Assembly: GCA_021732025.1 (NCBI GenBank)
Contig: JAKFVU010000077.1
Coordinates: 62,001-126,000, forward strand
Direction of reading: 5' to 3'
DNA: 64,000 nucleotides
Origin: Candidatus Obscuribacterales bacterium
Lineage (GTDB): Bacteria > Cyanobacteriota > Vampirovibrionia > Obscuribacterales > Obscuribacteraceae
Below, one piece after another: positions 25,373-32,155 of this stretch; position 1 is the first letter of the stretch, and the number at the start of each line of letters is the position of its first letter. The notes beneath the pieces are model-generated. The model searched no databases, was not told the origin of the DNA, and saw only the letters and a program-made list of their open reading frames with translations. Made by a program: the position numbers and the translations under genes.

Positions 25373-26850
25373 GAATTGCTTTTTTTGATTGCTCATTTGG
25401 TGCGGCCGGGGACATGCTAGTGGCAGCCTGTCTTGATGCTGGGGCTACTCTTGAAGTGCTTGAGGAGCAGTTGGCCGGTCTGAATTTGCCCGAGGGTAGC
25501 TACAAGTTAGTTAGGCATGCAGTTAATCGCTGCTTTATTCGCTCCACCAAATTTGATGTGCAACTTTTGAGTCAGATTCACACCCAAGAGGCCGGAGCTA
25601 GTCACATTGCTGAGCATGCTCACGAAAGTGATCATGAGCATGGTCATACTCATGGGCATACTCATGGGCATGATCACAGTCACGAACATTCACATGAACA
25701 TTCACGTGAGCACGATCATGACCATGGAAGTGATGTTTCTCATTCTCATTTGCATTCTCCTGCGAATAATGGAGAGCCGGAACGCTCTTTGTCTGCCATC
25801 TTGGCCCTCATTGAGAAATCTAAGCTTACTGATGAAGTTAAAGCCTTGGCTTCAAAAATATTCAATCGGCTTGGTCTGGCTGAATCTAAAGTGCACGGAG
25901 TTCCTCTCGATCAGATTCATTTTCACGAAGTCGGTGCCATTGATGCCATCGTCGACATTGTTGGATTTTCTATTGCTTATCACCAACTGGCAATTGAGAA
26001 AGCCTATGTCTCAGCGGTTCCGTTGGGTGGTGGCACTGTAAAGACGATGCACGGAATTTATCCAGTGCCAGGCCCTGCAGTTTTAAATTTGCTACAAGAA
26101 GTGGGCGCGCCGACCCGGGCCTTTGATGTTAAATACGAGTGTTTAACACCTACTGGTGCCGCTATCCTTGCCACGATCGCTCAAGGTTGGGGGCAACATC
26201 CGGCCTTCTCTCGTGTTAAATGTGTAGGCTACGGTGCCGGCACCATTGACCCGCAAAATCATCCAAATGTTGTGCGATTGATAGTGGGTGATTCTGCTGA
26301 CTCCCCTCAAAGCCAATCATCCCCAAACAATTCTCAGGCTGTGTCGTTCGCGGCCAGTGATGCTACCGGCGCTCTTTATCGCTCTGAAGTCATAGCTGTA
26401 CTGGAGACAAATTTAGACGATTGCTCGCCGCAAATATTGGCTCACGCTATGGAACGGCTAATAGAAGAAGGAGCATTGGATGTTGCCATAGTGCCTCAGA
26501 CAATGAAGAAAGGGCGGGCTGGCCATAAACTATCTGTGGTGGCTAAGCGCGAAGATAGTTTCCGTTTGCAGGAGCTAATTTTAAGTGAGACTACTAGCCT
26601 AGGTGTGCGGTCATACTTCTGCGAAAGAATTGTCTTAGAGCGCAATTTTCAAGAAATTACGCTTGGTGAAGGACCGCCAGTTAGAATAAAAATTGGCCGT
26701 GATTTGAATGGCAAGATTGTCAATTTTCATCCAGAATATGACGATGTTGTGGTTAATGCTCGCAGCACACAACGATCGTTGAAGGAAGTATTACTGCAAA
26801 GTCTAACTCTTGCTGCAAACAAGGTGGGCGAGTTGAGTGACAAAGACTGA
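25369..26850 (+). CDS. larC: LarC, nickel-pincer cofactor biosynthesis metal-insertion protein
   Basis: This 493-residue protein belongs to the LarC family (long annotated as DUF111/TIGR00299), a CTP-dependent cyclometallase that inserts nickel into the pincer cofactor of lactate racemase-like enzymes. Recognition rests on FFDCSFGAAGDMLVAACLDAG, VPLDQIHFHEVGAIDAIVDI, VPLGGGTVKTMHGIYPVPGP, ECLTPTGAAILATIA and LETNLDDCSPQILAHAMERL. Both halves are in one frame, unlike Lactiplantibacillus plantarum, where larC is read through a programmed frameshift. A His-rich insertion covers about residues 77-130 with HxH and HGH motifs, suitable for nickel storage. No larA, larB or larE is in the window. The ATG overlaps the upstream stop (ATGA). 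Confidence 0.92.
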   Translation: MRIAFFDCSFGAAGDMLVAACLDAGATLEVLEEQLAGLNLPEGSYKLVRHAVNRCFIRSTKFDVQLLSQIHTQEAGASHIAEHAHESDHEHGHTHGHTHGHDHSHEHSHEHSREHDHDHGSDVSHSHLHSPANNGEPERSLSAILALIEKSKLTDEVKALASKIFNRLGLAESKVHGVPLDQIHFHEVGAIDAIVDIVGFSIAYHQLAIEKAYVSAVPLGGGTVKTMHGIYPVPGPAVLNLLQEVGAPTRAFDVKYECLTPTGAAILATIAQGWGQHPAFSRVKCVGYGAGTIDPQNHPNVVRLIVGDSADSPQSQSSPNNSQAVSFAASDATGALYRSEVIAVLETNLDDCSPQILAHAMERLIEEGALDVAIVPQTMKKGRAGHKLSVVAKREDSFRLQELILSETTSLGVRSYFCERIVLERNFQEITLGEGPPVRIKIGRDLNGKIVNFHPEYDDVVVNARSTQRSLKEVLLQSLTLAANKVGELSDKD

Positions 26851-26907
26851 GTGCGAGAATTGGTCCATTCTGTACTAAATAAGTGAAGATAGAGCATGAG
26901 CGAATTT

Positions 26908-26955
26908 ATGACTATGAGAAATTATGACTAAGAGAAATTATGAATAAGAGAAATT
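26908..26955 (+). repeat. three 16-bp tandem repeats containing the start codon
   Basis: Units 26908-26923, 26924-26939 and 26940-26955 share the pattern ATGAMTAWGAGAAATT, with only two or three differences between copies. The third unit carries the start codon of the TPR protein. Because 16 is not a multiple of three, each ATG is in a different frame. The first two open short frames (MTMRNYD and MTKRNYE) that stop at 26929-26931 and 26945-26947, the second overlapping the real start. Confidence 0.8.
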
Positions 26956-28073
26956 TGCTTATTGGCAGTTTGATACCAGCCGCAGTGCTTGGTGTTGCCT
27001 TCGGCTCTATTGTGCAGGCTCAATCTGCTTCTGGGCTTACTGAAGTGTTGCGCAAAGCTCGCATATTTCCGCCTAGCAGTGGCGCACGAGCTACTTTGGT
27101 TGGCAGGCAGGCAGTGATTGAAGTTTTTCATAATTCGGCAGATGCGTTTTCTCGTCGCAAGGCCGCCATAAACGCAGCCCGAGCCCTTGTTAATTATGCT
27201 GCTGGTCAGTTCAACACCGTGTCCGTCAAGTTCCACGAGCAGAGTGGCAGCACCAGCTATAGCGAGGTGATAGTCAATGCGCGTGATATTACTTCTCTTT
27301 CAGTCGGCACTATCAAGCTTGATGAACTGGCCGCCAATGTATCTCAGGTTGACATAGGCCCAGCTGATAGCAAAGCCGATATTTTTAATAAATACCTGGG
27401 CGCTGCAGAGAAGCAAATAGATCAAGGTCATTTCTGGGAGGCAGAGCAGATTGTTGATTCTGCTGCGCGAATACATGGTAATCCACCCGAAACTAACGGT
27501 CGTTTTACCAAAGATATGATTACCTTGGCAGAAGGCTTTGACACTTGGGGAGATCCTGAGCGCGCTGAGGCTGTCTTGCGCAAGATTGTTGATCATCGTG
27601 AAACAACAAACAGTTTGAATGACGCTGATGCGGATCGCTCAGTGCAACATTTAGTTGATCTACTGCTAGAAGGAAAACGCTATGCGGAGGCAGAACAGTT
27701 ACTGACTAAGTTGGTAAGCAATCCTTCTCTTTCCAAGTCAGCTAATCCACAAGCTTATGCTGCAAATCTTGAACGTCTAGCACAGTGTCATATAGCTACA
27801 GCAAAATACACCGAAGCTGAGAGCGAGCTAAATGAAGTCGTAAGTTTGAAAGAGAGCAGTGGAGAAAGTAGTATTTCTTTGGCCAAGACTTTCGAGGGCT
27901 TAGGCGATTTATACCGTACCCAGGGCAAGCGTGCTGATGCTCAGAGTTACTATAAGCGTGCTCGTGCAATATTTGATCATGCCGTCGTTAGTCGTAAGCT
28001 GAGCGAGAAGATCGACTACCAGACCTATCATGCGCACTTGCGCCAAATCGACGAAAAACTCAAACAGCTATAA
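26940..28073 (+). CDS. exported TPR-repeat protein
   Basis: This 377-residue protein has a signal peptide or membrane anchor (LLIGSLIPAAVLGVAFGSIVQAQS). The middle (residues 45-125) is an alpha/beta module with RKARIFPPSSGARATLVGRQ and VSVKFHEQSGSTSYSEVIV. TPR-type helical pairs fill residues 145-350, for example AAEKQIDQGHFWEAEQIVDSA, RLAQCHIATAKYTEAESELNE and GLGDLYRTQGKRADAQSYYKRA. It is probably a periplasmic scaffold. ATG 26940 is the third of three tandem duplicated ATGs and the only one in frame with the protein. A thioesterase gene follows 18 bp downstream. The precise role is unknown. Confidence 0.8.
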   Translation: MNKRNLLIGSLIPAAVLGVAFGSIVQAQSASGLTEVLRKARIFPPSSGARATLVGRQAVIEVFHNSADAFSRRKAAINAARALVNYAAGQFNTVSVKFHEQSGSTSYSEVIVNARDITSLSVGTIKLDELAANVSQVDIGPADSKADIFNKYLGAAEKQIDQGHFWEAEQIVDSAARIHGNPPETNGRFTKDMITLAEGFDTWGDPERAEAVLRKIVDHRETTNSLNDADADRSVQHLVDLLLEGKRYAEAEQLLTKLVSNPSLSKSANPQAYAANLERLAQCHIATAKYTEAESELNEVVSLKESSGESSISLAKTFEGLGDLYRTQGKRADAQSYYKRARAIFDHAVVSRKLSEKIDYQTYHAHLRQIDEKLKQL

Positions 28074-28091
28074 CGCAGCTATAGGTAAATT

Positions 28092-28523
28092 GTGACTAAG
28101 AAATATCAGTGGAATACCTTAACCGCCCTTGGTGGCACAATGATTGAGGTAAGAGATGGCTACGCTTTGGCTGAGTTACCCCTCTCGCAGGAAGTGATGC
28201 AGCCCACCCAGGTTTTCCATGCCGGTGCCATTGTCGTCCTTGCTGATGAAGCGGCTTCTGCTGCGGCATACGGAGGCTCACTTGAAGAAGGAGAGCATGC
28301 TACAAGTACTAAGAAGTTTCCCTATTCTGTGCAGCTAAGTGTTAATTTGCTGACCAATGATCCGATTGGTCCTATTCGAGCTGAATCAAAAGTGGTGCGC
28401 CGTGGTCGGATGACGGTTGTTGACACTGAAGTGCGAAATCGCGATGGTCAGCCCATGGCCCTCATGAGAAGCACACATATGATGGTTGATGCCAGCAAAG
28501 TCGGACCCCATTTAAAAGGGTAG
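28092..28523 (+). CDS. PaaI-type hotdog-fold acyl-CoA thioesterase
   Basis: This 143-residue protein matches the PaaI/YdiI thioesterase group: LAELPLSQEVMQPTQVFHAGA followed by IVVLADEAASAAAYGG, the hotdog helix with the HxGx and D/E catalytic positions, and SVQLSVNLLTNDPIG with IRAESKVVRRGRMTVVDTEV. Such enzymes hydrolyse aromatic or small acyl-CoA thioesters, including menaquinone-pathway intermediates. GTG 28092 gives MTKKYQWN and sits 18 bp after the TPR gene, so co-transcription is likely. The substrate cannot be told from sequence. Length is normal for the family. Confidence 0.87.
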   Translation: MTKKYQWNTLTALGGTMIEVRDGYALAELPLSQEVMQPTQVFHAGAIVVLADEAASAAAYGGSLEEGEHATSTKKFPYSVQLSVNLLTNDPIGPIRAESKVVRRGRMTVVDTEVRNRDGQPMALMRSTHMMVDASKVGPHLKG

Positions 28524-28649
28524 ATATATTTTCTTATTTTGTTTAGGTCATTGCACATTATTGTGCAGTTGCTGTCTTGTAACTGTGTAAGGTTATCAGC
28601 GATAATTGCGTTGATACAAAAAAACTTGATGCCACCAACGGAGCGTAAA

Positions 28650-29270
28650 ATGGGTCCTTCTGAAAAAGCCGCAGCTGAGACAATCAAGAAACAGGCAAAG
28701 ATGATTGGCAAAGTAGCCATGACATATAAGTTTCAAGATTTGGCTCCGCTTTTAGCCGAAATGAAGACCGTTTTGGAAAAAAGTAATAAGTTGCCTGGAG
28801 CTAATCCTAAAATAGATACAGATGAGTACGAGTATCCATTTGAAAAAGTTAGCGCTTATTTGAGTGGCACCAAGTCTGCCAAAGTCGTAGCCAAGATCGA
28901 AGAAGCGGCTCCTGCTCACAGCTGCAGCTGTGATCCAACCAAGTGTCAGTGCGCTACTTCAGACGAGACTCCTTGCCAGGTAGACGGTCTATGTTGTCAC
29001 TTCTGCGATGACAAAATAGCTGTAGGCAGCACTGTGCACATAGGTGAAGGCACTGGTATTAAAATGTGCGCTGTCTGTGCTCGAATTTTGTGGGAGAAGG
29101 TTCGCTTGAAGGAGACTGTGGCCTATGCGGTGGTCAACCTTGTAGAAGATGCTAGTTCAGAAGCGGACGAACCGTATTTTCAGTTTAAGGAATCTCTAAA
29201 ATTGGTAGAGGAAGCTCAACAGCGACTAGCCGATTTTAGAGCAGTGCAAAGGGCTAAGGTCGGGAAATAG
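28650..29270 (+). CDS. Cys-rich protein with ClpX-like zinc knuckle and metallothionein-like cluster
   Basis: This protein has 206 residues. I chose ATG 28650 (MGPSEKAAAETIKK) because ACGGAG lies 6 nt upstream; the open frame extends back to 28539 without support. The N-terminal half is helical. Residues about 90-115 hold a dense Cys cluster, SCSCDPTKCQC, reminiscent of metallothionein CxC...CxC motifs, followed by CQVDGLCCHFC. A four-Cys finger with CHFC and, 20 residues later, CAVC resembles the zinc-binding domain of ClpX. The C-terminal part is again helical (LVEEAQQRLADFRAVQRAKV). No enzyme domain is seen. It may be a metal-binding adaptor; the function is unknown. Confidence 0.7.
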   Translation: MGPSEKAAAETIKKQAKMIGKVAMTYKFQDLAPLLAEMKTVLEKSNKLPGANPKIDTDEYEYPFEKVSAYLSGTKSAKVVAKIEEAAPAHSCSCDPTKCQCATSDETPCQVDGLCCHFCDDKIAVGSTVHIGEGTGIKMCAVCARILWEKVRLKETVAYAVVNLVEDASSEADEPYFQFKESLKLVEEAQQRLADFRAVQRAKVGK

Positions 29271-29374
29271 TTAGGTCCCCTTCAAGTCTTAAATTCCTGT
29301 GAATTCTCGTCCGCTTGACAAGCGGCGGAGTAAGATAGTCGAATGCACCCTGGAAGTTATTGACTTGAAAGATA

Positions 29375-30664
29375 ATGGACTCTGAAGCTAATAGCGAACT
29401 TCCAGCTGCGCTGCCTGGAGAACATTCATTGGTTTCTACGGCAGGCACTTCTGCGGTCGTGCCTCTAAGCGCTGGCGCAATTATTGCCAGGCGCTTTGTT
29501 GGTTGTTTGATCGATGCCGTTCTAGTCGGCGCAGTTTCTGCCATTGCCGCGACAATCTTGGTATTTTGCGTGAAGAGTGGTGTCCATACTGTTCCTTCCA
29601 CCGGCGCTAAGCTATCTGAAATCTTTTTTGTTGCTGCGGTTGTTGGCTTTATCGATTCATTCTGCGCTTGCGGATGGTTGGTTTGTTTGCTTGGAATCGT
29701 GGGTGGTTTTTCTGGCTTAGTTGGCTACAGTGAATGGTACGTGTGGGTAGTGCCGCTGTTGATTAACCATCTCTACCACATTGTTTATGACGGTTCGAAG
29801 CAGCAGGCCACTCCGGGTAAGCGATTAATGGGTCTCATCGTTTGCGGGGCTTTAGGTCAAAGGCTTCTTGCCCATCGGCTGATCTTGCGACAGCTCTTGA
29901 AGTTTCCGTCTGCCTTTTTTACCTGCCTGCCGCTCGTTCATGTATTAACTAGTAAAAGGAATCAGTTGCTGCACGATATGTTCGTTGGGTCTTTTATTTT
30001 GCCCAAGGAAAATCCCCATGTCGTAGCCCCTGATGGTGGCCAGTTGCGACCAGAGAAAGGGCGAGTGGCAACTGTCTATCGACGTGTTGTTGCATCATTA
30101 CTTGATTCAGCGGTGTTCTGCGCCATAATGCAATTGCTGCAAGCGCCTGTCATGCTGCTGCTCGCTCGCTGGTTGGCCACTACTGATTTTGACCAGCCAA
30201 TAATAGCGGTAGTTCTATTTTATGCGCTTTTACCTGCAATTGCTTCTATATTTGCTGTTTTTATATTCGCTGCTTTTGAAAGTAGTGCACTACAGGCGAC
30301 ACCAGGCAAAGTGGTTGCTGGATTGAAAGTTGCTGGACAAAACGGAGAACGGATAATTTTTACTCAGTCGCTGACAAAGCAATTCAACCAAGGTCTTGCC
30401 TATCTGAGTCTTTATCCAATTTTTGGCTTAGTGTGGCTGATTCGACTTGCATTGCCTGGTGCCGAAAGTGTGTTGTCTTTCATAGGCTTTGTTGTGTTTT
30501 ATTTGGCCTATGGAGCAATTTTGTGTGTAACTTTTCGCAGTGGGCAAACCTTACTCGATCGTGTTTGCGAGCGTTATGTTCTTTTAGACTCGTCAGTTTC
30601 TTCTGCCAGTCTAGAATCGCCTAGCAATGGTGTTCTTACTGAGCAATGGAGGATGGACAATTAA
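29375..30664 (+). CDS. membrane protein with two RDD domains
   Basis: This 429-residue protein contains two tandem RDD-type membrane domains. The first has IIARRFVGCLIDAVLVGAVS and, later, KQQATPGKRLMGLIVCG and KRNQLLHDMFVGSFILP. The second repeats the layout: VYRRVVASLLDSAVFCAIMQ, ALQATPGKVVAGLKVAGQNG and SGQTLLDRVCERYVLL. RDD domains have three helices with conserved Arg and Asp residues; some act in Na+(Li+,K+)/H+ antiport, but most are uncharacterised. Single RDD domains are usual, so the internal duplication is notable. The WG-repeat gene starts at 30646, overlapping this gene by 19 bp, so the two are translationally linked. Confidence 0.85.
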   Translation: MDSEANSELPAALPGEHSLVSTAGTSAVVPLSAGAIIARRFVGCLIDAVLVGAVSAIAATILVFCVKSGVHTVPSTGAKLSEIFFVAAVVGFIDSFCACGWLVCLLGIVGGFSGLVGYSEWYVWVVPLLINHLYHIVYDGSKQQATPGKRLMGLIVCGALGQRLLAHRLILRQLLKFPSAFFTCLPLVHVLTSKRNQLLHDMFVGSFILPKENPHVVAPDGGQLRPEKGRVATVYRRVVASLLDSAVFCAIMQLLQAPVMLLLARWLATTDFDQPIIAVVLFYALLPAIASIFAVFIFAAFESSALQATPGKVVAGLKVAGQNGERIIFTQSLTKQFNQGLAYLSLYPIFGLVWLIRLALPGAESVLSFIGFVVFYLAYGAILCVTFRSGQTLLDRVCERYVLLDSSVSSASLESPSNGVLTEQWRMDN

Positions 30665-32130
30665 CCTTGAACAGGAAGAGAACGGTGGCATTAATAGGTG
30701 TGGTAAGCACCATTGCTCTTGGAGCAGTGGCTTGGAAAGCACTTTCTTTTGACCCCTCAATGTTGGCATTGATTCAAAATATTTATGGCCATGTGGCTGG
30801 AATTCCACAAGAAGACCAAGAGTACATGCGCCTCCAGTCTCAATTTGCCGTACACTATGGCTTTATCAATTCGAGCGGGATGTGCGTCATTCCCCCTGCA
30901 TTCGAAAAGACAAGAAGCTTTTCTGAGGGATTTTGTGCCGTTCAGGTCAATAAAAAATGGGGCTTCATTAACAAGCGCGGCGAGATGGTGATCAAGCCGA
31001 GATTTAGCAAGGTTATGGATTTCAGCGAAGGTTTAGCGGCGGTCAGAGAGGGAGCAGTTTGGGGCTACCTAGATCGAGCTGGCAACTACTTAGTTAAGCC
31101 GTCCAGGTGGCTTGCTGCGGGCTCTTTTAAGAACGGCCTCGCGATCGTAGTTGATGGAAATAGGCAAGGAATAATTTACCGCTCAGGTGAATATATTTGT
31201 CGCGACTTAGATTCTGTTGGACCACTTGCAAATGGCTTCTATTGCATAAAGAAAGGGGGCCTCTATGGATTTATTCGTCAGGATGGAAGAGCTTTTGTAG
31301 AACCCAAATATGAGCATGCAAGCGATTTTTCTGAAGGTTTGGCGGCGGTTGCACAAAGTAAGAAGTGGGGCTATATAGATTCTTCTTTTAAGACTGTCAT
31401 TGCTCCACGTTTTACTTCTGCTGAGGACTTTCATCGTGGACTAGCTGTAGTTAGCGAATCTGGTAAGTATGGAATTATCGACAAGACTGGAGCTTTTCGC
31501 TTGCAGCCAATTTATCGGTATCTCTCTGCTATTCCGCCAATCGACACAACTGTAAATGGCAAATTGAATGTGCCTCCGCCTGGTCGCACTGTTGTTTCAA
31601 CTTCCCCTATTCATGCGAAAACTGATACTGCGACATGCACTCCTGGAATGGGAGTTTCAACAATTTTGGTTGATGGCGTAGCCTATTCATCAGCGGTTAG
31701 CGAAGTGAAGAATATCCCTCACAGCAAAGTTGCCAACGGTGAGACGGCAAAGGTTTTTGTAGCCATGAAGCTGTCTGACGGCAGTGAACTCACTCCAATA
31801 GAAGTCAATCAACAGTGGGGCTTTGCTGATACTAATGGAACTTTGGCAATTCCTGCTCAGTTCGCTGATGTTAGGTTGTTCTCGGAAGGATTAGCTTCTG
31901 TTGCTAGCTTCGATCGGCCGGAGCAGGTGGCAAATCATATTAGAGCGTCAGTAAGCGCTGCTAAATTGAATGACGAGGAAGAGCGTGCGGCTGCTGCTGA
32001 AGAAGAGCGGTTGCAAGCAAAGAAGAGTGCATTCATTGCCTCAGAGGCAAAGCGTCGCGGAATCTCACCGGACAAAGTCGCTGCGGAGATTCGGGAAAAA
32101 GAAGAAGCTGGATTGGATTCTGAGCCTTGA
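30646..32130 (+). CDS. WG-repeat protein with N-terminal membrane anchor
   Basis: This 494-residue protein has one N-terminal hydrophobic helix (RTVALIGVVSTIALGAVAWKAL). Seven or so WG repeats follow at residues 65-290, for example KKWGFINKRGEMVIKPRFSK, AVWGYLDRAGNYLVKP, KWGYIDSSFKTVIAPRF and KYGIIDKTGAFRLQPIY. After a linker, one more unit appears near residue 390 (QQWGFADTNGTLAIPAQF). The C-terminal 60 residues are a charged helix (DEEERAAAAEEERLQAKKSA). WG repeats form beta-rich scaffolds of unknown ligand specificity. The start overlaps the RDD gene, indicating an operon. The protein is probably anchored in the inner membrane and faces the periplasm. Confidence 0.87.
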   Translation: MEDGQLTLNRKRTVALIGVVSTIALGAVAWKALSFDPSMLALIQNIYGHVAGIPQEDQEYMRLQSQFAVHYGFINSSGMCVIPPAFEKTRSFSEGFCAVQVNKKWGFINKRGEMVIKPRFSKVMDFSEGLAAVREGAVWGYLDRAGNYLVKPSRWLAAGSFKNGLAIVVDGNRQGIIYRSGEYICRDLDSVGPLANGFYCIKKGGLYGFIRQDGRAFVEPKYEHASDFSEGLAAVAQSKKWGYIDSSFKTVIAPRFTSAEDFHRGLAVVSESGKYGIIDKTGAFRLQPIYRYLSAIPPIDTTVNGKLNVPPPGRTVVSTSPIHAKTDTATCTPGMGVSTILVDGVAYSSAVSEVKNIPHSKVANGETAKVFVAMKLSDGSELTPIEVNQQWGFADTNGTLAIPAQFADVRLFSEGLASVASFDRPEQVANHIRASVSAAKLNDEEERAAAAEEERLQAKKSAFIASEAKRRGISPDKVAAEIREKEEAGLDSEP

Positions 32131-32155
32131 TTCTCAAGAGTAGTAATAGCAAAGT

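Noticed and set aside
28539..28649. Longer start for the Cys-rich zinc protein
   Set aside because: The stretch has no ribosome site and reads as random sequence, while ATG 28650 has ACGGAG 6 nt upstream.
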